From Streptomyces diacarni (lineage in GTDB: Bacteria; Actinomycetota; Actinomycetes; Streptomycetales; Streptomycetaceae), in NCBI RefSeq assembly GCF_003323715.1, contig NZ_QOIN01000043.1:124001-188000 (forward strand): a DNA stretch of 64,000 nucleotides, in the 5' to 3' direction. Shown here piece by piece: positions 15,802 through 23,006 of the stretch. Within the stretch, counting starts at the first letter, position 1, and every line of letters begins with the position of its first letter. The notes beneath the pieces were generated by a model that made no database searches, was not told where the DNA came from, and saw only the letters and a program-made list of their open reading frames with translations. Position numbers and translations under genes: made by a program.

Positions 15802-17847
15802 TCACATCGGCAGACACAGCCGCAGTGCGTCCAGGACCGCGGCATGGATGTTGCGGCTGGTGACGGCGTCGCCGATCCGGAACAGCTGGTAGTGGCCCTC
15901 GGGGTTCGCGACGTCGTGCTGCGGTTCGCCTGCCAGCAGTTCGCGGTGGCCGACCCGGCCGAGGTTGCTCGACGCGGGCAGCAGTTCGCGGTAGAGGTCC
16001 GTGTGGGGCAGCGTGCCGTGCTCCACCACCACGTGCTCCACCGTCCGCTCGATCTGCCGTGCCGCGTACTCACTGCGCAGGGTCGCGACGAGGCGCCCTT
16101 CCTCCGCTCGCCGTACCGACACCAGCCGGTGCGCCGGCGTGGTGGTCACCGCGTACTCGGCGAACGCTTGCAGATACGCGGGTGCGTTCATGCTGCCGAC
16201 GTCAGGGGCGAGCGTTCGCTCGGGTGTCACGTATTCGAGCGGCACGCCCTGCCGGGCCAGCACCTCCACGGCGTCCAGTGCCGGGTAGGCCCCGTTGTCG
16301 TCGTAGACCAGCACGCGTCCCCGGGGGCGGAGGGAGCCGCTGAGCACGTCCCAGGTGTCGGCCACGGTGTCGGCGCCCTGCGTCAGGAACGTGGTGTTGG
16401 GCAGGCCGCCCGTGGCGATGAGGACGATGTCGGGGCGTTCGGTGCGCACGTCCTCCGCTTCCGCCAGAACTCCGAGCCTGAGGTCGACGCCCAGCAGGGC
16501 GCACTCGTCGACGCGCCAGTCGACGATGCCGAGGAGCTCTCGCCTGCGCGGGTTGGCGGCGGCGATGCGGACCTGGCCGCCGGGCAGCGCGCCTGCCTCG
16601 AAGAGCACGACGTCGTGTCCGCGTTCGCCCAGCACACGGGCCGCTTCAAGGCCGGCGGGACCGCCGCCGACGATCACGGCCTTCTTCCGCTCGACCGCAC
16701 GCGTCACCGTGTGCGGCAGCTGGAGCTCCCGCCCGGTGGCGGGGTTGTGGACGCACTTGGTGTCGCCGGAGTCGTAGATCGCGTCCAGGCAGTAACTCGC
16801 GCCCACACAGGGCCGGATACGGTCCTCGTTCCCGGCGGCCACCTTGGCCACCAGGTGCGGGTCCGCGATCTGGGCCCTGGTCATGCCGACGAGGTCGAGC
16901 ATGCCCTCCCGCACGGCGTGCCGCGCGGTGGCGACATCGGCGATACGTCCCGCGTGCATCACCGGGACGTCGAGCCGCCGCCTGACCTCCGCGGTGAACT
17001 CCAGGAACGGTGCCGAGGGCGTGCCCATGGACGGGATCGCCCGCGCCAGGGTGGCGTCGCTCTCGATCGAGCCCCGGATGGTACTGAGGAAGTCGATACC
17101 GTCCGCGATGTACGCCCCGGCCGCCTCCAGCGCCTCCTCCAGCATGAGCCCGTCCGGCCTGTCCTCCTCCATCATCATGCGGATACCGACGACGAAATCG
17201 GGGCCGACCGCGGACCGGATCGCGCGGATCACCCGGCGGGGGAATGCCATGCGCCGGGTCAGACTGCCGCCGAGTTCGTCGCTGCGCTGATTCGTCGTAG
17301 GCGACAGGAAACCGTCCAGGAAGTGGCCGTACGACTGGATCTCTATGCCGTCCAGGCCACCCTCCCGGCAGCGCGCGGCCGCGTCGGCGTAGTCCCGCAC
17401 GACGCGGTCCAGGTCCCACGGCTCGGCCTCCTTGGGAAAGGCACGGTGTGCGGGTTCGCGCAGGGGCGAGGCGGAAAGGACCGGCAACCAGTCGCCCGCG
17501 TAATTGCTGGTACGCCGCCCCAGGTGAGTGACCTGGCACATCACAGCGGCGCCTTCGGCGTGGACGTCGTCGGCCAGCCGGCGCAGCCAGGGGACCACTT
17601 CGTCGCGGTAGAGCAGCAGATTGCCGAAGGAGGGCGGGCTGTCGGGTGATACGACGGCCGAGCCGCCGATCATCGTCAGACCGACCCCGCCCCGGGCCTT
17701 TTCCACGTGGTACCTGCGGTAACGGTCCCGTGGCAGTCCCTCCTGCCCGAACGCCGGTTCGTGCGAGGTGCTGACCACCCTGTTGCGCAGGGTGAGGTTC
17801 TTGAGCGTGTAGGGCTGGAGCAGAGGATCCGTCATTCGTGTACGCAT
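15802..17847 (-). CDS. Old Yellow Enzyme/trimethylamine dehydrogenase-type N-demethylase (DgcA/StcD-like)
   Basis: 681 aa, the normal family length. An N-terminal FMN TIM barrel (YTLKNLTLRNRVV near residue 12; EIQSYGHFLDGFLSPTTNQRSDELGGS near 180) is followed by Cys residues for a [4Fe-4S] cluster (CVGASYC...CVHNP). The C-terminal NAD/FAD domains include VIVGGGPAGLEAARVLGERG. Relatives demethylate dimethylglycine or N-methylproline after a Rieske enzyme has removed the first methyl, which fits the next two genes downstream. The ATG at 17847 has GAGGAG upstream; a second ATG 12 bases in is possible. A 150-base gap separates it from the oxygenase gene. Confidence 0.85.
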   Translation of the reverse strand: MRTRMTDPLLQPYTLKNLTLRNRVVSTSHEPAFGQEGLPRDRYRRYHVEKARGGVGLTMIGGSAVVSPDSPPSFGNLLLYRDEVVPWLRRLADDVHAEGAAVMCQVTHLGRRTSNYAGDWLPVLSASPLREPAHRAFPKEAEPWDLDRVVRDYADAAARCREGGLDGIEIQSYGHFLDGFLSPTTNQRSDELGGSLTRRMAFPRRVIRAIRSAVGPDFVVGIRMMMEEDRPDGLMLEEALEAAGAYIADGIDFLSTIRGSIESDATLARAIPSMGTPSAPFLEFTAEVRRRLDVPVMHAGRIADVATARHAVREGMLDLVGMTRAQIADPHLVAKVAAGNEDRIRPCVGASYCLDAIYDSGDTKCVHNPATGRELQLPHTVTRAVERKKAVIVGGGPAGLEAARVLGERGHDVVLFEAGALPGGQVRIAAANPRRRELLGIVDWRVDECALLGVDLRLGVLAEAEDVRTERPDIVLIATGGLPNTTFLTQGADTVADTWDVLSGSLRPRGRVLVYDDNGAYPALDAVEVLARQGVPLEYVTPERTLAPDVGSMNAPAYLQAFAEYAVTTTPAHRLVSVRRAEEGRLVATLRSEYAARQIERTVEHVVVEHGTLPHTDLYRELLPASSNLGRVGHRELLAGEPQHDVANPEGHYQLFRIGDAVTSRNIHAAVLDALRLCLPM

Positions 17848-18086
17848 GGCACTCCTCGTGAACCGTCCGGGACCCGGAGGACGTTGCCCCGTCTCCGGCG
17901 CCGTCGTGACCGCCGCGGCACCACGCCACAGCGGTGACGGGATGACAGGGCCGACCGACGCCGCACCGGATGCGGAGCCGGTCGGGTCGGTGCGTGCGCC
18001 GAAGCGAGCCCCACACACCGGACCCGGCCGTCGAGACGGGGAGGGGACGCACTTCAGCGCCGCACTCCCAGCGTGGAGCCGGCCGC

Positions 18087-18103
18087 CTTGACGGACAATC
18101 AAG
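18087..18103. promoter_or_regulatory. LysR-type T-N11-A box upstream of the demethylase
   Basis: CTTGA-N7-TCAAG is a perfect inverted repeat that contains the T-N11-A pattern typical of LysR regulator sites. It lies about 240 bases upstream of the demethylase start. The LysR gene at the end of the same gene series is the likely binder. A promoter between this site and 17847 would fit, but I could not place one firmly. Confidence 0.45.
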
Positions 18104-18140
18104 CGCTCTGACAGGAAACCGTGCGAACCCACTGCAAGAT

Positions 18141-18152
18141 CGACATATGTCG
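18141..18152. promoter_or_regulatory. Perfect 12-bp palindrome upstream of the demethylase
   Basis: CGACATATGTCG is fully self-complementary. It is embedded in a wider GTGCGA...TCGCAC inverted repeat (18121-18126 with 18150-18155). Its centre is about 51 bases from the LysR-type box at 18087. It may be a second operator or belong to another regulator. Confidence 0.4.
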
Positions 18153-18313
18153 CACCGCTTCCCTCCGCGGCCCACGCCTGCTACCGAGGGAAGCCGCGCG
18201 GCGCCCCCGTACGTCCTTCGGGCGGCGCGCTACCCGAGACGTCCCTCGCTCGCCGCAGGGAGCCCCGACAGCGCTACTGCCGGGAAGACGGCGGAGGACC
18301 GGTATCGCCCGCG

Positions 18314-18826
18314 TCAGCCGATCTGGGCGGCGAATGCCGCGTACGCCCCCTCGTCGAAGAGCACGAACCTGACCTCCTCGACCGCCGTGTCCGTCCCGCG
18401 CACCGCCGCCACCGCGATCCGCGCGGCGTCCGCCACCGGCCAGCCATAAGCCCCGGTGGAGATGGCGGGAAACGCGACCGTTCGCGCACCGAGTTCGTCC
18501 GCGACGCGCAGACACTCCACAAAGCAGGAGGAGAGCAGCGCGGAATCGCCGCCGGAATCCCGGTACACCGGGCCGACCGTGTGGATGACCCAGCGGGCCG
18601 CGAGCCGTCCCGCCGTCGTGGCGACGGCCTGGCCGGTGGGAAGGCCGCGCCCGTAGTGTCCCGCGCGCAGTGTGCGGCACTCGGCGAGAATGGCGGGGCC
18701 ACCCTTGCGGTGGATCGCACCGTCCACGCCTCCCCCGCCCAGCAGCGAGGAGTTGGCGGCGTTGACGACGGCGTCGGCGTCCTGCTCGGTGATGTCGCCC
18801 CGCACCAGGGTGATGTTCGTCGGCAT
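18314..18826 (-). CDS. Macro-domain protein (YmdB-like O-acetyl-ADP-ribose deacetylase)
   Basis: 170 aa, essentially one macro domain. DITEQDADAVVNAANSSLLGGGGVDGAIH near the N-terminus holds the ADP-ribose-binding Asp, Asn and Gly loop, and AFPAISTGAYGWP is the second conserved loop. Such enzymes remove acetyl or ADP-ribose groups from ADP-ribosylated or O-acetyl-ADP-ribose substrates in the cytoplasm. I chose the ATG at 18826, which has AGGATGG upstream; an ATG nine bases earlier is possible. It is transcribed away from the NamZ-like gene. Confidence 0.88.
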   Translation of the reverse strand: MPTNITLVRGDITEQDADAVVNAANSSLLGGGGVDGAIHRKGGPAILAECRTLRAGHYGRGLPTGQAVATTAGRLAARWVIHTVGPVYRDSGGDSALLSSCFVECLRVADELGARTVAFPAISTGAYGWPVADAARIAVAAVRGTDTAVEEVRFVLFDEGAYAAFAAQIG

Positions 18827-18981
18827 GTGCACCATCCTGGCGCGGCGGGCGGCTGGACGCACACGGGTTGTCCGCTGCGCGCCCCCTGGTGGGCGTGCGC
18901 GCGTTCGTATTAGCTTGCCCCACCGCTTCTTGGCCCGCTCACCGCTTCGCTGCACCCTTCTCGCTGGAAGGACGGTTCCTG

Positions 18982-20283
18982 ATGACCCGTACTCCCTCTC
19001 GTCGTTTCCTGATGGCCGGCGGCACGGCCGCCGCCTTCGCCACCCCGTTGCTGGGGCACACGGCTATCGCGGCACCGCCGGACCGGTCGGGGGGCGGACA
19101 CGGCGGGCGGCGGGTGACGCCGGGCGCCGACGTGGCGGCGGCCGAAGGGTGGCGCGTACTGCGGGGCCGGAAGGTCGGTGTCGTCAGCAATCCGACGGGA
19201 GTGCTGAGGGACGCCCGGCACGTGGTCGACTCGATGGCCGAAAGGGACGAGTTGCACATCGTCGGTGTCTTCGGCCCCGAACACGGCTTCCGGGGCAGCG
19301 CGCAGGCGGGCGATTCCGAACCCGAGTTCGAAGACCCCCGCACCGGTCTGACGGTCTACGACGCGTACGGCGCGGACGCGGCGAAGATGGCCGCTCTCTT
19401 CCGCAAGGCCGGAGTCGACACGGTCGTCTTCGACATCCAGGACGTGGGGGTGCGCTTCTACACCTACATCTGGACGATGTACCACGCGATGGTCGCCGCC
19501 CGGGACATCGGAGCGGCCTTCGTCGTCCTGGACCGGCCGAACCCGATCGGGCGCAGAGCCGACGGCCCGCTGCTGACACCGGAGTACGCCTCCGGTGTCG
19601 GCCTCAAGCCGATCATCCAGCAGCACGGCATGACCGTGGGCGAGCTGGCTCGCTACTTCAACGGCGAGCTGCTGCCCGTCGATGGCGACGGCGGCGCAGT
19701 CGAGCTGGAGGTCGTACAGGTGCGCGGCTGGTCTCCCCGTACGACAGCACAGCACACGGGGCTGCCCTGGGTGCCGCCGTCCCCGAACATGCCGACGCCC
19801 GACACCGCCACCGCCTACGCGGGCACCGGCTACTTCGAGGGAACGAACCTGTCCGAGGGGCGGGGCACCACCCAGCCGTTCCAGTTCGTCGGAGCGCCCT
19901 ATCTGGACTACCACTACAGCGACCGCCTCAACGCCCTGCGCCTGCCGGGTGTGCGTTTTCGTGAGGGCTATTTCGTGCCCACCTTCAGCAAGCACGAGGG
20001 CAAGACCTGCGCGGGTGTCCAGCTCCTGGTGACCGACCCGGAACGGTACGAGGCGGTGCCGACCGCTGTCGCCATGCTGCGGGAGGCCATGCGGTACGAC
20101 GACTTCGCCTGGCGCAAGGATCCCGACACGAAGCGGCCGTACTGGATCGACAAACTGTCGGGCTCTCCGCGGCTGCGGAAGATGCTCGACGCGGGCGCGT
20201 CCCTGGACGAGGTCACCGGATCCTGGCGCCGTGAAGTCCGCGACTTCGAGCGGACCAGGCGGCGGTACCTGCTCTACCGGTGA
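18982..20283 (+). CDS. namZ: Exported exo-beta-N-acetylmuramidase, NamZ family (DUF1343)
   Basis: 433 aa. A Tat-type signal (SRRFLMAGGTAAAFATP) exports it folded. The mature part shows the DUF1343 stretches VGVVSNPTGVLRD, GVFGPEHGFRG, DIQDVGVRFYTYIWTM and LDRPNPIG. NamZ of Bacteroidetes and Bacillus removes MurNAc from the non-reducing end of wall fragments, so this enzyme probably works in wall turnover outside the cell. GGAAGGA stands 9 bases before the ATG. No uptake or MurNAc-processing genes are adjacent. Confidence 0.85.
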   Translation: MTRTPSRRFLMAGGTAAAFATPLLGHTAIAAPPDRSGGGHGGRRVTPGADVAAAEGWRVLRGRKVGVVSNPTGVLRDARHVVDSMAERDELHIVGVFGPEHGFRGSAQAGDSEPEFEDPRTGLTVYDAYGADAAKMAALFRKAGVDTVVFDIQDVGVRFYTYIWTMYHAMVAARDIGAAFVVLDRPNPIGRRADGPLLTPEYASGVGLKPIIQQHGMTVGELARYFNGELLPVDGDGGAVELEVVQVRGWSPRTTAQHTGLPWVPPSPNMPTPDTATAYAGTGYFEGTNLSEGRGTTQPFQFVGAPYLDYHYSDRLNALRLPGVRFREGYFVPTFSKHEGKTCAGVQLLVTDPERYEAVPTAVAMLREAMRYDDFAWRKDPDTKRPYWIDKLSGSPRLRKMLDAGASLDEVTGSWRREVRDFERTRRRYLLYR

Positions 20284-20347
20284 AGAGCCCCGCGGACCAG
20301 CGGCCCACTCCTGCCGGTGGGCCGCCGGCCGACCGTCCTGGACGCTG

Positions 20348-22258
20348 TCAGCCGGCTACCACGTCGGCCGGCTCGCGGTCGTCCGGCGCCCCGTCCGTGC
20401 CGGTCGTCTCCCCGTCACGGCGCACCAGGGCCGCGTACTTGCCGTTCGCCGCGAGAAGCTCCTCGTGGGAGCCCCGCTCCGCGATGCGGCCGCCGTCCAG
20501 GACGACGATCTGGTCGGCGCCGCGGATGGTGGAGAGGCGGTGCGCGATGGTGAGGGTGGTACGCCCCGCCGACAGCGCGTCGATGGCCTCCTGCACGGCG
20601 CGTTCGGTACGGGTGTCGAGCGCACTGGTGGCCTCGTCGAGGATCAGCACAGGCGGGTCCCTGAGAATGGTGCGCGCGAGCGCGAGGCGCTGTTTCTCGC
20701 CGCCGGAGAAGCGGTAGCCGCGCTCTCCGACGAGGGTGTCGTAGCCGTCCGGCAGGGCGGCGATCTGGTCGTGGATCTGAGCGGCCCTGGCAGCGGCGCG
20801 CAGTTCCTCGTCGGAGGCCGCCGGTTTGGCGAAGCGCAGGTTCTCCGCGACGGTGGCGTGGAAGAGGTACGTCTCCTGGGACACGACACCCACCGCCTCG
20901 GAGAGCGTGGCGAAACCGAGGTCGCGGACGTCCACGCCGTCGAGAGTGACGCGGCCCGCGCTCACGTCGTAGAGCCGCGGCACCAGGTAGCTCAGGGTGC
21001 TCTTGCCCGACCCGGTGGCTCCCACGATGGCGAGGCTGCTGCCCGGAGGGACGCTCAGATCGACGCCGTTCAAAGTACGCGCCTGCGCGTCGACGGCGCT
21101 GCCGGCAGTGCCGGTGCCCGCGGGCATGCCGGTGTCACGGGAAGCGTCCTCATCGTAGGAGAAGTCGACACTCTCGAAGCGCACTTCGCCTCGCACCGAG
21201 GGGAGGACGACAGGGTGCTCGGGCTCGGTGATGGTGACGGGCAGATCGAGGTATTCGAAGATGCGCTGGAAGAGGGCCAGCGAGGTCTGCATCTCCACGC
21301 CCGTGGTCAGCAGCGAGACGGTCGGCCGCAGCAGCCCCTGCTGGAGGGTGACGAAAGCGACGAGGGTGCCGATGGAGAACGCCGGGCCGCCGAATTGGGT
21401 GAGCATGCCGGCCGTCCAGTAGAGCAGGGCGGGGATGGCGGCCATGACGATGCCGATGGTGGCCATCCGCCAGCGCCCCGCCATGTTGGAGCGCACCTCC
21501 AGGCCGACGAGGCGCTCGGACTCGTCCGCGAAGCCGCGGGTGAGCGAGTCGGACCTGCCCATGGTGCGTCCGAGCAGGATGCCGCTGACCGACAGTGACT
21601 CGGTGACCAGCGCGGAGAGCACGGCCATCTGTTTCTGCCTGTCGGTGGCGATGCGCTTGCGTTCCCGCCCCACGCGCCGGCTCACCCACACGAAGAAGGG
21701 CAGCAGCGCGAGGGAGGCGAGGGTGAGCCGCCAGTCGAGGGCGAGCATGGCGACGATGGTGGCGACCACGCTGGTCAGGTTGGAGACGAGCGAGGTGGCG
21801 GTCGAGGTGACCGTCGCCTGCATACCACCGATGTCGTTGGCGATGCGGGACTGGACCTCACCCGTCCGTGTGCGCGTGAAGAAGGCGAGCGGCATCCGCT
21901 GGAGCTTGGCGTAGACACCCGTGCGCAGATCGTGCATGACGCGCTGACCCACGGTGGTGCTGATCAGCGTCTGCAGCACGCCGAAGACACTGGTCATGAC
22001 GGCGGTGAGGATCATGCCGAGGGCCAGCAGCGAGAGCAGACCGGTGCGCTGCTCGGGAATGGCGACGTCCAGGATCTCGCGCAGCAGGAACGGCGACGCC
22101 ACGGAGACCAGCGAGGAGGCGGCCACCAGGAGACCGACCAGGGTCAGTCGGCCGCGGTAGGGGCGGAACAGGCGCAGGATGCGGCGCACCTGGGCGGGCT
22201 GCTCGGGCGTCGAAGGGTCCTTCGGTTCCGGCGTCCAGCCGGGCTCTGCATGGCGCAA
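20348..22258 (-). CDS. ABC-type multidrug exporter, fused membrane and ATPase domains
   Basis: 636 aa. A six-helix transmembrane domain (residues about 35-320) is followed by an ATPase domain with Walker A VGATGSGKST, signature FSGGEKQRLALAR, Walker B VLILDEATSALD and H-loop IAHRLS, all intact. As a half-transporter it should act as a homodimer. The best start is a TTG at 22258, with GAGGAG four bases upstream; no ATG in this frame lies near the N-terminus except one 147 bases further upstream, across the intergenic promoter. It is divergent from a MarR gene, suggesting MarR-controlled drug or metabolite export. Confidence 0.88.
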   Translation of the reverse strand: MRHAEPGWTPEPKDPSTPEQPAQVRRILRLFRPYRGRLTLVGLLVAASSLVSVASPFLLREILDVAIPEQRTGLLSLLALGMILTAVMTSVFGVLQTLISTTVGQRVMHDLRTGVYAKLQRMPLAFFTRTRTGEVQSRIANDIGGMQATVTSTATSLVSNLTSVVATIVAMLALDWRLTLASLALLPFFVWVSRRVGRERKRIATDRQKQMAVLSALVTESLSVSGILLGRTMGRSDSLTRGFADESERLVGLEVRSNMAGRWRMATIGIVMAAIPALLYWTAGMLTQFGGPAFSIGTLVAFVTLQQGLLRPTVSLLTTGVEMQTSLALFQRIFEYLDLPVTITEPEHPVVLPSVRGEVRFESVDFSYDEDASRDTGMPAGTGTAGSAVDAQARTLNGVDLSVPPGSSLAIVGATGSGKSTLSYLVPRLYDVSAGRVTLDGVDVRDLGFATLSEAVGVVSQETYLFHATVAENLRFAKPAASDEELRAAARAAQIHDQIAALPDGYDTLVGERGYRFSGGEKQRLALARTILRDPPVLILDEATSALDTRTERAVQEAIDALSAGRTTLTIAHRLSTIRGADQIVVLDGGRIAERGSHEELLAANGKYAALVRRDGETTGTDGAPDDREPADVVAG

Positions 22259-22371
22259 GGGTCTCCTCTGGGTCGGTGGTGCGGGGCCGGAGTGCGACGA
22301 GTGCGGCCCATCCGTGTGCCGTCCACCCGTCACACCCCGTGTGCCGTTCGCCGTCGGAATTCCGGAGCATA

Positions 22372-22400
22372 GTTCATGGTTACCTATACTCACAATGAAC
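22372..22400. promoter_or_regulatory. Inverted repeat between the ABC exporter and marR genes, candidate MarR operator
   Basis: GTTCAT-N17-ATGAAC, with the small palindrome GGTTACC and a TATACT element between the arms. The stretch is AT-rich in a GC-rich genome and lies directly upstream of the MarR ATG at 22423. A TGATAG at 22408-22413 could be a -10 for a nearly leaderless marR transcript. MarR autoregulation through such sites is usual. Confidence 0.5.
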
Positions 22401-22422
22401 ATCATCCTGATAGCTTGCGGTC

Positions 22423-22872
22423 ATGCCCCAGCACTCCGCCGACGAACACGCCTCCGACCTGGCTGACCAGCTCCTGCGCCTGACCAAGCGGATCAACCAC
22501 GCCCACCGGCAGAACTTCGCCCCGGTGGGAGTCACACCTGCGCAGGCCCGGATGCTGCGGACCGTCTCGCACAGTCCGCAGCCACCACGGATGGCGGACC
22601 TCGCCGAGCGGCTGGGCGTCGTGCCACGGCAGGTGACGAGCCTCATCGACGCCCTGGAGGAGCGCGGCCTGGTGCGCCGCTCCCCCGACGCCGCGAACCG
22701 CCGGGTGACCCGGATCGAGCTGACACAGGGCGGCTCCCACGCGCTGGAGGAGCTCAGGCAGGCCCGCCGGGCGGCGGCGCAAGAGCTGCTGGCCCCGCTG
22801 ACCTCCGCGCAGCGCGACGAGCTCAGCAGCCTGCTGGCGTTGCTGGACGGGCGGGGCCACAGTTCGGCGTAG
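22423..22872 (+). CDS. MarR-family transcriptional regulator
   Basis: 149 aa, standard size. The winged-helix region contains MADLAERLGVVPRQVTSLIDALEERGLVRRSPDAANRRVTRIELT, the recognition helix and wing of MarR proteins (residues about 65-110). It starts 165 bases from the divergent ABC exporter start and most likely represses that gene and itself. The N-terminal helix carries ADQLLRLTKRINHAH. A weak hairpin follows at 22893-22918. Confidence 0.9.
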   Translation: MPQHSADEHASDLADQLLRLTKRINHAHRQNFAPVGVTPAQARMLRTVSHSPQPPRMADLAERLGVVPRQVTSLIDALEERGLVRRSPDAANRRVTRIELTQGGSHALEELRQARRAAAQELLAPLTSAQRDELSSLLALLDGRGHSSA

Positions 22873-22892
22873 CCGGGCAGCACGAGCGTTGT

Positions 22893-22918
22893 CCGGCCGG
22901 TACGACCCCCACGGCCGG
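22893..22918. terminator. Hairpin after marR
   Basis: CCGGCCG and CGGCCGG flank a 12-base loop, 20 bases past the marR stop. A 7-bp all-GC stem is plausible as a weak terminator before the dehydrogenase gene. Confidence 0.35.
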
Positions 22919-23006
22919 TGTCGGAGGGTCGCTCTAGCATGAGACGCACATTCCAGCCCTGCCCTCACCCGAGCCACCTCGTCCCCTCGCGTGCCCAGGA
23001 GATGCC

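Larger units (their letters stand above)
17848..18313. other. Control region upstream of the demethylation genes
   Basis: 466 bases without a gene, between the macro-domain gene and the demethylase, both on the minus strand. It contains two good palindromes (18087-18103 and 18141-18152). The rest is GC-rich sequence in which I see nothing further. Confidence 0.5.

Noticed and set aside
14383-17847. Aromatic-ring dioxygenase pathway
   Set aside because: The Rieske enzyme has Glu rather than Asp next to the iron His ligands, has no beta subunit gene, and is joined to a dimethylglycine-type demethylase. Amine demethylation fits better.
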